From assembly GCA_964643075.1 (NCBI GenBank), contig CAZXQO010000001.1, positions 1 to 64,000 on the forward strand: a stretch of DNA of 64,000 bases. The letters are read 5' to 3'. The translations under genes and the position numbers were made by a program. Below, in pieces: positions 25,916 through 34,229 of this stretch. Under the pieces are notes generated by a model. That model did not search any database, was not told the origin of the DNA, and saw only the letters and a program-made list of their open reading frames with translations. Each line of letters starts with the position of its first letter. Position 1 is the first letter of the stretch. Source of the stretch: Desulfocucumis sp964643075 (GTDB taxonomy: Bacteria; Bacillota; Desulfotomaculia; Desulfotomaculales; Desulfocucumaceae).

Positions 25916-26170
25916 TTATTTTTTTAAAATGCCGTCCAGGTTTTGATTGTAATCCGTTTTCAAAACAAAGGTCCTACAGCAGGATTCATGGTTTTTATTT
26001 ACAGGAGTCTCGGTTATTTGAGATGCATAGGGGGCATTAATTATTTCAGGCAGGCATTTTGACATTGTATCCGAGGTGACCAGAATTTCGCCTGCACTGC
26101 ACCTGTTACCCCGACTCCAGTAGTGACAGTTGCTGATCGTGCAACGTATATCTCTACCTGAATCAACCAT
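25916..26170 (-). CDS. DUF1540 domain protein
   Basis: 84 residues with six Cys. The N terminus IRCTISNCHYWSRGNRCSAG followed by EILVTSD matches the DUF1540 pattern (CxxxxCxYxxxxxxCxA), a small presumably metal-binding module widespread in spore-forming Firmicutes and of unknown function. A further CC pair (HESCCRTF) lies near the C terminus. AGGAGGATAACAAATT precedes the ATG. It is 38 bp upstream of the hydroxylase operon on the same strand, so it may be cotranscribed. Confidence 0.8.
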   Translation of the reverse strand: MVDSGRDIRCTISNCHYWSRGNRCSAGEILVTSDTMSKCLPEIINAPYASQITETPVNKNHESCCRTFVLKTDYNQNLDGILKK

Positions 26171-26536
26171 AATTTGTTATCCTCCTTAATAAATTAACCT
26201 GAAAAGCAAAAATAGTTGCAATTATTATTTTTAATATCAATTATTTTTATCCAGAAAAAACCTTTTGTATAGTAGTTAAATGATATGGACGGCAAAAAAA
26301 CAAAAAATGGGCATTGCCCATTCAGGTAAATTGCCCATTATACATGCCCTGCACCCCCATCTTTAGGAGCACTTCAACTATTCTTACCTGATACAAGTAT
26401 CATGTTTCTGCAAATCTATAACAACTTCAGATTTATTCAAATAATTCATTTCCATGATTTCGTCAATATCAAATCTATAGTCCATATCACTAAATTGTAT
26501 CTTGAGTTGGATCAGTTTTTTGAGTGACTCCGAGTA
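26171..26536. other. 366-bp intergenic region
   Basis: It holds the terminator at 26294-26339 and an otherwise A/T-rich sequence. No coding potential is evident. Confidence 0.6.
26294..26339 (-). terminator. Intrinsic terminator of the desulfoferrodoxin cluster
   Basis: On the minus strand AATGGGCA and TGCCCATT pair across an 18-nt loop, followed by TTTTGTTTTTTT. It lies about 200 bp past the desulfoferrodoxin stop. Confidence 0.65.
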
Positions 26537-26920
26537 TTACAATTTCACCTTCCAGGCCCCGTGCAGGTTGCAGTATTCACGGGCCTCGATTTCGTTGCCA
26601 TCCGGCACACAGAACTCGGTCACAGGTAATTCGCCGGGGTTTAAGAATTTGCGGTAGGACTTGCCGTCAACAATTAACTCAATCCACTCTATATAGTGTT
26701 TTTCCTCCATCGGATGCAACACGCTGCCTACGGTTACCTTAACGCTGTCGCCCGACTTTTCGATAACAGGCACGTGCTTTTCCTTGGCGGCGTCCACTGT
26801 GTTTTCAAGCATGTGAGCCATTGGCTTACCGCAGCATACCAGCGCTCCTTTACCTGTGTGGATTACTTCCACGATATTGCCGCAAATACCACACTTGAAA
26901 ACCTGCATCAGTTCAGTCAT
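26537..26920 (-). CDS. dfx: Desulfoferrodoxin (superoxide reductase)
   Basis: 127 residues. The N-terminal desulforedoxin domain carries a four-Cys rubredoxin-like iron site (FKCGICGNIVEV and LVCCGKPM). The C-terminal neelaredoxin domain has HPMEEKHYIEWIEL (His ligands) and the C-terminal Cys-x-x-His, EYCNLHGAWKV, forming the Fe(His)4Cys centre that reduces superoxide to peroxide. Electrons normally come from rubredoxin, and a rubredoxin gene lies directly upstream on the same strand. The SD is AGAGGAGG. Confidence 0.95.
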   Translation of the reverse strand: MTELMQVFKCGICGNIVEVIHTGKGALVCCGKPMAHMLENTVDAAKEKHVPVIEKSGDSVKVTVGSVLHPMEEKHYIEWIELIVDGKSYRKFLNPGELPVTEFCVPDGNEIEAREYCNLHGAWKVKL

Positions 26921-27074
26921 TTCATCAAGCCTCCTCTAAAAATTCTTGATATTGCTATCAAAAGGTAAATAACCTAATCGAATTCCCTTAATATCTGCCC
27001 AATGATAACTAATTAAAGTGCTGGCTTCCCACATTCATGAGCACATGAAACTTTTTTATGAATCAATCTTCTGG

Positions 27075-27230
27075 TTACTCTTTCTCAAATTGATCCTTGC
27101 CGGCACCGCAGACCGGGCAGACCCAGTCGTCGGGCAGTTTCTCAAAGGGTGTTCCCGGTAGTACCCCATCAGCCCCTTCCGCAGGGTCGTAAACATAGCC
27201 ACAAACTGTACATACCCACTTTTCCATCAT
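27075..27230 (-). CDS. Rubredoxin
   Basis: 51 residues, a small gene easily missed. The two iron-binding knuckles are KWVCTVCGYVYDPAEG and WVCPVCGAGKDQFE, with the typical DGVLPGTPFEKLPDDW between them. Its start, ATG at 27230, follows AGGAGGCTGAA. It is a one-electron carrier for the neighbouring desulfoferrodoxin and probably the rubrerythrin and flavodiiron systems further along. It lies between desulfoferrodoxin and superoxide dismutase on the same strand, separated from the latter by repeat copy c. Confidence 0.95.
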   Translation of the reverse strand: MMEKWVCTVCGYVYDPAEGADGVLPGTPFEKLPDDWVCPVCGAGKDQFEKE

Positions 27231-27254
27231 TTCAGCCTCCTTTTTTTAAGGTTA

Positions 27255-27318
27255 GGGGACACCTTCTTGTGCTGGCTAAATCACTTACCTTTTTTACAGT
27301 TTCGTGAAGTAATGTCCC
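27255..27318 (+). repeat. GGGGACA-type dispersed repeat, copy c
   Basis: 64 bp, from GGGGACACCTTCTTGTGCTG to GTGAAGTAATGTCCC. The right arm runs into the 3' end of the superoxide dismutase gene. Confidence 0.7.
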
Positions 27319-27923
27319 AGGTTTAATAGATCAGAATCGATCTTTTTAAATACTTCCCTTGCCACTGTTAGTCTATTATTCACAACCTCCCAGTAAAGGT
27401 ATTTAAAAAAAGTTTCAATATAATCGCTCCGGGAGGGAAAAACAGAGTAATAGGCGTGCTCGTAAACGTCCAGCACCAGTAGTGGCAATACCGACCACAC
27501 ACCCTCGGAGTGCTCATCGGAAAAAAAGTTTCTCAATACGCCTTCTTTCAGGTCGAAGCCCAGCACCACCCATCCCCTTGAACACATGGCAAGGGCAATA
27601 AACTGCTTCTCCCACTCCTGCCTGGAACCAAAGTCACGCTCCAGCATGCTCAACAGCTCGGGAGAGGGTTTTGAACCTGCTTTTCCGATGTTCCCGAGAT
27701 AATAATCATGCAGCCTGACAGAGTTCAGGGCGTACGCGTATTCTTTTATCAAGGAACGCAGGGGGCAGTAGGTGGTGTCCACACAGGCCATATCGGTTCT
27801 GAGCAGCCTCGCTTCAATCTCTTTTATTTTTACCTGATGCGCCGCCGGATAAAGCCTGTAATGCTTCTCTAAATGTTCCCTGGACAAACCGGTTGGCTTT
27901 TCCGGCCCTTCGTCCTGTTTCAT
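27294..27923 (-). CDS. Divergent Fe/Mn superoxide dismutase
   Basis: 209 residues. The SOD fold is recognisable: GLSREHLEKHYRLYPAAHQV (first His ligand), NSVRLHDYYLGNIG (second His), SRGWVVLGFDLKEGVLRNFF, and LDVYEHAYYSVFPSR, which supplies the Asp and His ligands of the usual DxWEHAYY. The Trp of that motif is Tyr, and the usual N-terminal LPYxxxALEP segment is missing, so activity or metal choice may differ. I chose the ATG at 27923 behind AAGGGGG rather than the GTG at 27932. The 3' end overlaps repeat copy c. Confidence 0.75.
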   Translation of the reverse strand: MKQDEGPEKPTGLSREHLEKHYRLYPAAHQVKIKEIEARLLRTDMACVDTTYCPLRSLIKEYAYALNSVRLHDYYLGNIGKAGSKPSPELLSMLERDFGSRQEWEKQFIALAMCSRGWVVLGFDLKEGVLRNFFSDEHSEGVWSVLPLLVLDVYEHAYYSVFPSRSDYIETFFKYLYWEVVNNRLTVAREVFKKIDSDLLNLGHYFTKL

Positions 27924-27947
27924 GGGTTTCACCCCCTTACAAGGTTA

Positions 27948-28010
27948 GGGGACACACCTTCTGTGTTGCAATAATTCTTTATCTTTAAAAATTCACGAAG
28001 GAATGTCCCC
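27948..28010 (+). repeat. GGGGACA-type dispersed repeat, copy d
   Basis: 63 bp, from GGGGACACACCTTCTGTG to CGAAGGAATGTCCCC, in the intergenic space just upstream of the superoxide dismutase gene. Confidence 0.75.
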
Positions 28011-28080
28011 AACTTATAAGACAATTATAGTTTGCCCTGATTACGGTCCAATTACGAAAATATTAATAATCTATTACAAT

Positions 28081-28112
28081 AAAAAAGGCGCCGGGATGTA
28101 CCCTCGCCTTTA
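28081..28112 (-). terminator. Intrinsic terminator of the two-component operon
   Basis: On the minus strand AAAGGCGAGGG and CCCGGCGCCTTTTTT pair with one mismatch around a 5-nt loop and a T6 run. It lies 16 nt past the response regulator stop. Confidence 0.8.
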
Positions 28113-28127
28113 TCGACACGTAACGTT

Positions 28128-28817
28128 TTATCCTTCAAACTCGAATTTATATCCTGTACCCCAAACCGTTTTAATATAAATCGGTTTGGAAGGGTCCCTT
28201 TCGATTTTTTCCCGCAATCGCCTGATATGAACGGTAACAGTATTCTCATCGCCCAAAAAGGAACTGTCCCAGATCTTGTCCAGCAAGTGGGCCTTGGTAA
28301 ATACCCGGTTGGAGTTGGAGGCCATCAGCCAGAGCAATTCAAATTCCTTCGGGGTGAGTTCAACCTTACTGCCGTCGACCATGACCAGTCGCTTGCCGTA
28401 GTCCAGGATCAATCCACCAAAGGTTAAAACCTGATTGGGTTGAACTTTCTGCTCTTCAACCCTTCTTAAAACCGCTTTTACCCGTAGGGCTAATTCCGTG
28501 GGACTAAATGGCTTGGTCTGGTAGTCATCCACTCCCATCCGGAATCCTACCACCCTGTCCACCTCGTCCGTCCTGGCCGATAAAATGATTACCGGAACCT
28601 CCCTCTGGGCCTTTAACTTCTGGAATGTCTCAAAACCATCCATTCCGGGCATCATGATGTCCAGCACCACCAGGTCAGGAGGGAGTTGTCTGGCCTTTTG
28701 CAGGGCTTCCTCACCATTGGCGGCGGTATGCACTTCAAAACCCTCCTTACCCAGCGAGTGCAGCAAAATTTTCAATATTTTCGGATCGTCGTCAACCGCT
28801 AAAATACGATATGGCAT
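28128..28817 (-). CDS. OmpR-family response regulator
   Basis: 229 residues. The receiver domain has ILAVDDDPKIL (acidic pocket), DLVVLDIMMPGMDGFETF (phosphorylated Asp), ILSARTDEVDRVVG and YQTKPFSPTEL (Lys). The C-terminal winged helix has KVELTPKEFELLWLMA and VTVHIRRLREKIE, then VWGTGYKFE. It is a DNA-binding output for the two kinases transcribed ahead of it (30-nt gap to the MASE3 kinase). The SD is AAGGAGGGTTAAATA. Confidence 0.93.
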   Translation of the reverse strand: MPYRILAVDDDPKILKILLHSLGKEGFEVHTAANGEEALQKARQLPPDLVVLDIMMPGMDGFETFQKLKAQREVPVIILSARTDEVDRVVGFRMGVDDYQTKPFSPTELALRVKAVLRRVEEQKVQPNQVLTFGGLILDYGKRLVMVDGSKVELTPKEFELLWLMASNSNRVFTKAHLLDKIWDSSFLGDENTVTVHIRRLREKIERDPSKPIYIKTVWGTGYKFEFEG

Positions 28818-28847
28818 TATTTAACCCTCCTTCCCCAAATCTTTTGT

Positions 28848-30446
28848 TTACTCCGCCGGCAGGGTAAAGGTAAAGGCGCTGCCGGCATTCTGTTGACTGG
28901 AAACCATGATGGTGCCGCCTTGCAGTTCCACCAGTTGCCTGGCCAGGGTCAGCCCTATTCCCGTTCCACCGTAATTCCTTGCGCTGCTGCCGTCCACCTG
29001 ATGAAAGGGTTGAAAAATTTTTTCCTGTTCCCGTATGTCAATGCCAATGCCGGTGTCTCTTACAGTAATAGTAACATTCCGCTCTGGGACACCAGAATTG
29101 GACTCCACTACCACCTTCCCCCCCGGCGCGGTGAATTTCAAAGCATTGGAAAGAAGGTTGGTTAACACCTGCCCGGATTTCTCCTTGTCGGCCCAAACTA
29201 GAAGTTGATTCGTATTCCGGGCAACTTCCAGGGTTACCCCCTTATGGTTGAAGAGGGGCTTCATTCGTCGAAATATATTTTTAATCAGTTCGTCAACCTC
29301 AAAATGCTCCCTGTACAGGACAGTCTTGCCCGCGGCGATTTTGGACAAATCCAAAAAACCGTTAATCCTGCCAAGCAGTTCCTTGCTGCTGTCGCTGATC
29401 TCATGAACGTAGTCTCTTTGCAGGTCGTTTAGTTTTCCCGTGCTTTCATCCAGTAGAAGCTCGGTAAAGGCAATAATAGCCGTCAGAGGGGAGCGCAGTT
29501 CGTGATTGGTATTGGCAAGAAACTCATCCTTCAGCCGGTCCGCCTCCTGAAGCTGGAGGTTGGTTTCGGCCAGCATCTCCCTTTGCCTCTCCAGGGTGCT
29601 GTTGGCTTCGTAAAGCATGCCCACCGCTTCTTCCGACAGGGCCTTAAATATAAAGGCAAAGGATGCCACTAAGTATATGTGCCCAAGTAAATTATAGGTG
29701 TCATAGACACTGGCATATAAAGTAAAGGTTGCGTCGCTCATTATTCCAATGATCAGGGCCAGACACAGATAAAAATCCTGCCTGTCAGGTTCCTTTCTCA
29801 GCAGCAATCGAATTGCCGCCAGCCCCAGCATGGCCATAACCACGTATTCCAAAGCTATTTTTACACCGGTCTGACTTCCTGCCACTGAATCATACATGGC
29901 TGGAAGATAGGGCAGGTAAAAAGCAACGGCCACAATTAGCCCCAGACTTACTAGAGTAAATAGGGCCAGGATTAAAAACGATTTGCGTATAATTTTAATT
30001 TTATTATTGCTAAAAACTGCCGCAAGCAATCCGGTGCTTAGTAAAAGTCTTGCAATGATCCAATAAGTGGAGGCTTTATTGGGAGAGTTGGGCGTAATGA
30101 AATCAGGCATACCGGCATATGAAAAGGAATGCGCAAATTCGACCAGTGCCACCACGCAGAAGGTCAGAGACAGAATCAGCATTCGCAGTTCATACTTGTA
30201 CTTGTAATCATACCAGCTTATCAGGGAAGCGCTAATCGCTACAATGACAGTGGCAAACTCCATAACCAGATGGATGCCGGGGTAGACTTCCCCCGAAACA
30301 ACCATATAATACTTGCCTGCCAGGAAATTCAGAAGCAGGAAAAATAAAAGCCAGGCAGTTATTTTGTGAATGCTCCGTTCACCGGCCAGTAATCGTTCTT
30401 TTAACAACATGCCTGCTTGCAACTCGCCACCCCTTCCTGTCGACAT
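28848..30446 (-). CDS. Membrane sensor histidine kinase with MASE3-like domain
   Basis: 532 residues. Residues ~25-285 contain seven or so hydrophobic helices (starting ITAWLLFFLLLNFLAGKYY), including VEFAHSFSYAGMPDFITPN, matching the MASE3 membrane sensor class. A short coiled coil is followed by HisKA with NTNHELRSPLTAIIAFTELL (phospho-His) and a HATPase domain: TNLLSNALKFT (N box), VRDTGIGID (G1), YGGTGIGLTLARQLVELQGG (G2). The ligand is unknown. The start is unsure: GTG/ATG region at 30446, or ATG at 30410. It is the middle gene of a PAS kinase - MASE3 kinase - regulator operon. Confidence 0.88.
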   Translation of the reverse strand: MSTGRGGELQAGMLLKERLLAGERSIHKITAWLLFFLLLNFLAGKYYMVVSGEVYPGIHLVMEFATVIVAISASLISWYDYKYKYELRMLILSLTFCVVALVEFAHSFSYAGMPDFITPNSPNKASTYWIIARLLLSTGLLAAVFSNNKIKIIRKSFLILALFTLVSLGLIVAVAFYLPYLPAMYDSVAGSQTGVKIALEYVVMAMLGLAAIRLLLRKEPDRQDFYLCLALIIGIMSDATFTLYASVYDTYNLLGHIYLVASFAFIFKALSEEAVGMLYEANSTLERQREMLAETNLQLQEADRLKDEFLANTNHELRSPLTAIIAFTELLLDESTGKLNDLQRDYVHEISDSSKELLGRINGFLDLSKIAAGKTVLYREHFEVDELIKNIFRRMKPLFNHKGVTLEVARNTNQLLVWADKEKSGQVLTNLLSNALKFTAPGGKVVVESNSGVPERNVTITVRDTGIGIDIREQEKIFQPFHQVDGSSARNYGGTGIGLTLARQLVELQGGTIMVSSQQNAGSAFTFTLPAE

Positions 30447-30468
30447 GTTGATGATGGTATTTTAGGGT

Positions 30469-31641
30469 TCAAGGTTTCTCATTATATCCAGTAGCCTGGA
30501 TATTGCCGGGGAACCTTGCGAAAAACGTAGTCCCTTCCTCTTCCGACACCGTGAAGGTAATGGACCCGTGCAAGTAACGCTCGGTGAGCAACTTCATACT
30601 GTAAGTACCCAGCCCGCGACCGTTCCCCTTGGTCGAAAAGGATCTCTGAAAAAGCTGCAGTTGGACTTCCTGTGGCATAACTCCCGGATTGTTCACCCAA
30701 AATTCAACCTGCCCGTCTTTGAGCCGGCAGCCCAGCCAGATCACCTCACCGGCTCTGCACTCTTCCAGGGCGTTTTTTAACATGTTTCCCAGTACCCGGT
30801 GAAGCAGCTGCGGATTGCTGGTGAAAACCACATTTTTTGCTGCCGGGTCAATCAGGATCTGCCGGTCCCGGGAAGTTTCATGGATGGCGAAATGTGCGAC
30901 CACTTCGGACAATAAATTTAAAGATCGCAATGGTACCATGTTAACCTTGAGTTCATTCTTTTCAGCCAATATCAAATCGCGTTGTTCCCGTATTTGTTCC
31001 ACCAGCAGTTTCGCCGATGATTGAATGTCTAGTGTAAACTCTTTGACTAGAGCAGGATCGACCGTTTTTTCCAGTAACTCGGCCAGGCCCATTAAGCCTC
31101 CGGCCGTATTCATCACGTCATGGAAGAAGATGCGCTCCAGGTTGTGCCGCCGCTTCTTGTCGCTGATATCCACTATGGACAGTACAGTAAATTCGTCGTT
31201 GTTGAGCCGGATCGGCATGGCTGTCACCCCTAGATCCAACGCTTCCAATCCCGCATCGTTGTTGACCAGGACCCGGCACTCATGGTAAGCTTTATGTCCA
31301 GACTGACTTTCCAGGATAGCGTTCATAGCTCCACAGGTACGGCAGAATTCGGTGGTTCCGCAACCAGCGGCCATCTCACAGGCGTGGATACAGCGTAGCA
31401 GTTCTCCCGGACGAAGGCCTTTTACCGATTCATAATCTCCGACTCCCAGTAAGTCCAGCAGACCGCGGTTACAGAGGATTACCTGGCGGTTGTGGTTGAG
31501 AACCATTACAACGTACGGAAGTGCGTCAAAAAAACTACAGGCCCCGAATAAATCTTCCGCAACCCTTACTTGTTGTGCAATATGCTCGTCCGGCGCCCGT
31601 TCTGCGGGCGCAAAACAAGTCGTCAGTCTCTCGGAATTCAT
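30469..31641 (-). CDS. PAS histidine kinase with Cys-rich insert
   Basis: About 390 residues from the ATG at 31641 (AAGGAG 11 nt before it; a GTG at 31674 is an alternative). A PAS domain (FDALPYVVMVLNHNRQVIL) contains an unusual Cys cluster, LRCIHACEMAAGCGTTEFCR then TCG, which suggests metal or redox sensing. The dimerisation helix has LERIFFHDVMNTAGGLMGLA with the likely phospho-His. The HATPase domain follows (LGNMLKNALEECRAGE, GNGRGLGTYSMKLL). It is soluble, with no membrane helix. Next to oxygen defence genes, a redox cue is plausible; this is inference. Confidence 0.85.
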   Translation of the reverse strand: MNSERLTTCFAPAERAPDEHIAQQVRVAEDLFGACSFFDALPYVVMVLNHNRQVILCNRGLLDLLGVGDYESVKGLRPGELLRCIHACEMAAGCGTTEFCRTCGAMNAILESQSGHKAYHECRVLVNNDAGLEALDLGVTAMPIRLNNDEFTVLSIVDISDKKRRHNLERIFFHDVMNTAGGLMGLAELLEKTVDPALVKEFTLDIQSSAKLLVEQIREQRDLILAEKNELKVNMVPLRSLNLLSEVVAHFAIHETSRDRQILIDPAAKNVVFTSNPQLLHRVLGNMLKNALEECRAGEVIWLGCRLKDGQVEFWVNNPGVMPQEVQLQLFQRSFSTKGNGRGLGTYSMKLLTERYLHGSITFTVSEEEGTTFFARFPGNIQATGYNEKP

Positions 31642-31756
31642 TTGGGAGTTCATCTCCTTTCGCCGGTAATCCACGCATCTAAAACGTTTCTGTTAAAACC
31701 ACCGTTTTTCCTCTACGATAAAACCCACTTGCATAAAAAATTGTTGGAAATTAAAT

Positions 31757-31792
31757 AAAAGGGCTTGAGGTGAAATCCTCAGCCCTTTTTAT
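31757..31792 (-). terminator. Intrinsic terminator after the rubrerythrin-ferredoxin pair
   Basis: AAAAGGGCT(T)GAGG pairs with CCTCAGCCCTTTT with one bulged base; both flanks are A/T, so it may be bidirectional. It lies 31 nt past the ferredoxin stop on the minus strand. Confidence 0.8.
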
Positions 31793-31822
31793 GGACAGCT
31801 ATTTTATTTCTATCATTTTGCG

Positions 31823-32024
31823 CTAAGCCAGCCTGAATTGTACACCGTAACCGCCCCCGGGGGTAACGCCATCGAATATTGCCTTGGGGGCAGGCAATCC
31901 TGCAGGCGCCGCATTCCAGGCACCCTTCAAATCCCACAGCAATCCTTCCGTCTCTCCATTCATAAACTCTTGCGGGGCAAAAGAATGTACAATCTTTACC
32001 GGGGCACTTGTCGGTGCAAACCAA
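31823..32024 (-). pseudogene. FixX-like ferredoxin with a C-terminal frameshift
   Basis: About 66 residues. The FixX-type pattern DKCPGKDCTFFCPARVYEWR is followed by GCLECGACRIACPQGNIRW, so all cluster cysteines are intact. Within CCCCCGGGGGCGG near 31855 one extra base shifts the frame. The neighbouring frame gives YPRGGYGVQFRLA, the normal family ending, and stops at 31823, whereas the shifted frame reads into the terminator. It may be a homopolymer sequencing error or a mild mutation that leaves the clusters intact. No fixABC adjoins it; it follows rubrerythrin by 9 nt and is probably its electron partner. The start is TTG. Confidence 0.75.
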
Positions 32025-32033
32025 AAATGGTAT

Positions 32034-32606
32034 TTAATAGTTCTGACACCATAATTCAAAATAACTCTTGGGATGGTCGCATGCCGGGCAGTTTTCGGGC
32101 GGCTCGTTGCCTTCGTGCAGGTAGCCGCAGTTGCGGCACTTCCAAATCACCTTATTCTCCCGCCGGAAAACTTTTCCCTGCTCAATGTTCTCATAAAGTT
32201 TAACATAGCGCTCTTCATGGCCTTTTTCGGCCTTTGCTATAAACCTGAAGACCCCGGCAATGTCATTGAATCCCTCTTCTACAGCAATTCTGGCGAATTC
32301 GGGATACATGGCTGTATTCTCGTAATGCTCTCCGTTTGCGGCGTTTTTCAGGTTTCCCAAAGTGTTTCCAATGATTCCGGCAGGAAATGACGCGGTAATC
32401 TCCACGTCCCCGCCTTCCAAAAATTTGAATAATCTTTCAGCATGTTCTTTTTCGTTGTCAGCTGTCTCTAAAAAAATTGCGGCAATTTGTTCATAACCTT
32501 CTTTTCTGGCCTGTGAGGCAAAAAATGTGTAGCGGTTTCTGGCTTGCGATTCGCCCGCAAACGCAATCAGCAAATTGCGTTCTGTGCGTGTTCCTTTTAA
32601 ATTCAT
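32034..32606 (-). CDS. rbr: Rubrerythrin
   Basis: 190 residues. The four-helix di-iron domain has AFAGESQARNRYTFFASQ, ETADNEKEHAERLFKFL, ARIAVEEGFNDIAGVFRF and AKAEKGHEERY, giving the Glu/His ligands. The C-terminal rubredoxin-like domain has WKCRNCGYLHEGNEPPENCP then ACDHPKSYFEL. Rubrerythrin reduces hydrogen peroxide with electrons from rubredoxin and protects anaerobes from oxygen. It is divergent from the flavodiiron gene with about 350 bp between, probably a shared control region. Confidence 0.95.
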   Translation of the reverse strand: MNLKGTRTERNLLIAFAGESQARNRYTFFASQARKEGYEQIAAIFLETADNEKEHAERLFKFLEGGDVEITASFPAGIIGNTLGNLKNAANGEHYENTAMYPEFARIAVEEGFNDIAGVFRFIAKAEKGHEERYVKLYENIEQGKVFRRENKVIWKCRNCGYLHEGNEPPENCPACDHPKSYFELWCQNY

Positions 32607-32689
32607 CTTTCATTCCTCCTCGTATTTTTTTTGCCTTATACCGAACTGTTGTATGTTAATTGTAAAACTCAATAATTACAGGCTTCTTT

Positions 32690-32755
32690 CCAAAAGCTTA
32701 CGTTTTTATTAAAGAGTATTCTTGTTTTGAATTTAATAAAATCTTAAGCTTTTGG
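32690..32755. repeat. 66-bp long inverted repeat in the divergent rbr/fprA region
   Basis: CCAAAAGCTTA (32690-32700) and TAAGCTTTTGG (32745-32755) pair perfectly. TTTTATTAAA (32704-32713) and TTTAATAAAA (32732-32741) pair inside, with an 18-nt loop. It may be an operator, a cruciform or a small foldback element. Confidence 0.65.
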
Positions 32756-32875
32756 TAAAGCTATGTTAAGATTTCTTTTCTATAATACACCATGTTAACA
32801 TAATTCAATATAGTTGACCGGCATCATGTTTACTACAAGTCATCTGGACGGGCAACCATACTATGGATAAAAGTT

Positions 32876-32940
32876 GAGGACATTCCTCCGCGAAATTGTT
32901 TAAAGTACGGAACTAAAGGTAACACAGAAGATGTGTCTGC
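32876..32940 (-). repeat. GGGGACA-type dispersed repeat, copy e (degenerate)
   Basis: On the minus strand it starts GCAGACACATCTTCTGTGTT and ends GCGGAGGAATGTCCTC, a worn copy. It forms most of the 5' leader of the flavodiiron gene. Confidence 0.6.
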
Positions 32941-32962
32941 ATACCTTAAAGGAGGGTTTTTT

Positions 32963-34141
32963 ATGAAGCCGGTTGAGATTAAACCCGGTGTTTACTGGGT
33001 CGGAGCAATTGACTGGAATCTGCGTTACTTTCACGGCTACTTGACACCGCGGGGCAGCACTTATAACTCTTATCTGATAATGGACGACAAAATAACTCTG
33101 GTGGATACCGTGAAGCATTACCTGTTTGACGAAATGTTCAGTAGAATTAAAGAAGTGATTGATCCATCGAAAATCGACTACATGGTAGTCAACCACCTGG
33201 AAATGGACCACTCCGGCAGCATGCCGAAGCTCATGGAACTCATGCCCAATGCCAGGGTTGTTACTTCGCCCCTGGGGAAAAAGGGCTTGCTACGCTACTT
33301 TAAGAAGGAATGGGACTTCATGGTAGTTAATTCCGGCGAGCAACTGAACATTGGCTCCAGGACGCTAAACTTCGTACACGTGCCCATGGTCCACTGGCCC
33401 GATTCCATGGTTACATATATCCCCCGGGATAAACTGCTTCTGCCCAACGACGCCTTTGGCCAACATATCGCCAGCGCGGAACGCTTCGACGATATGGTAG
33501 GCTGGGACATCATCCACGAGGAGGCAGCCAAGTACTACGCCAACATCGTCCTGCCATACGGCGACAACGTACTGAAAGCACTGGACGTAGTTTCCCAACT
33601 GGACATCGACATGGTGGGACCCAGCCACGGCGTTATCTGGCGCTCGCATTTAGATAAAATAGTGCCGGTATATCGCAAGTGGGCAAGTAATGAGACCGAT
33701 ACCAAGGCACTGATCGTGTACGATACCATGTGGGATTCCACCAAGCGGATCGCCCTGGCGCTGCAAGAAGGATTAGAGGAGGCTGGTGTGCCGGTAACCA
33801 TGCGGTTTCTGCAAACCAGCCATATGTCGGAAATCATGTCAGACGTGCTGACTTCAAAGGCGATACTGGTTGGCTCCCCCACCCTTAATAATGGCATGCT
33901 GCCCTCTGTAAGCGGTTTTCTTACCTACATCAAGGGCCTGCGGCCCAAAAAGCGCATCGGACTAGCCTTCGGCTCCTACGGCTGGGGAGGCCAGGGAGCC
34001 AAGGAAGTAGATGCCATTTTGAAAAGTATGGGGTGTGAGATGCCGGTTGACTTTATCAACCTGCAGTACCTGCCCGACGACCAGGAACTGGATAGCGCCC
34101 GGGAAGCGGGTAAAAAGCTGGGTGCTGCTATCCTGGGATAA
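32963..34141 (+). CDS. fprA: A-type flavodiiron protein (FprA)
   Basis: 392 residues. The metallo-beta-lactamase-like di-iron domain has VVNHLEMDHSGSMPKLMEL (HxExDH) and GPSHGVIWR. The C-terminal flavodoxin domain starts ALIVYDTMWDSTKRIALALQ with the FMN loop, followed by VGSPTLNNGMLPSV and FGSYGWGGQGAKE. Such proteins reduce oxygen and/or nitric oxide using rubredoxin-type donors. AAAGGAGGG precedes the ATG at 32963. The next gene is a rubredoxin/flavin-reductase fusion, as in the Moorella fprA-hrb pair, its likely reductant. Confidence 0.95.
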   Translation: MKPVEIKPGVYWVGAIDWNLRYFHGYLTPRGSTYNSYLIMDDKITLVDTVKHYLFDEMFSRIKEVIDPSKIDYMVVNHLEMDHSGSMPKLMELMPNARVVTSPLGKKGLLRYFKKEWDFMVVNSGEQLNIGSRTLNFVHVPMVHWPDSMVTYIPRDKLLLPNDAFGQHIASAERFDDMVGWDIIHEEAAKYYANIVLPYGDNVLKALDVVSQLDIDMVGPSHGVIWRSHLDKIVPVYRKWASNETDTKALIVYDTMWDSTKRIALALQEGLEEAGVPVTMRFLQTSHMSEIMSDVLTSKAILVGSPTLNNGMLPSVSGFLTYIKGLRPKKRIGLAFGSYGWGGQGAKEVDAILKSMGCEMPVDFINLQYLPDDQELDSAREAGKKLGAAILG

Positions 34142-34229
34142 ACCTTAGACATTGCAGCATGATTATTGTTGGAGGCTTTAATAAGCCCATAAAAGAACCA
34201 CATTAAGATGATATGAAGGTGAATCATGT

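Noticed and set aside
31779..31822. Extended C terminus of the FixX-like ferredoxin
   Set aside because: It would translate into the terminator stem; the alternative frame restores the normal ending.
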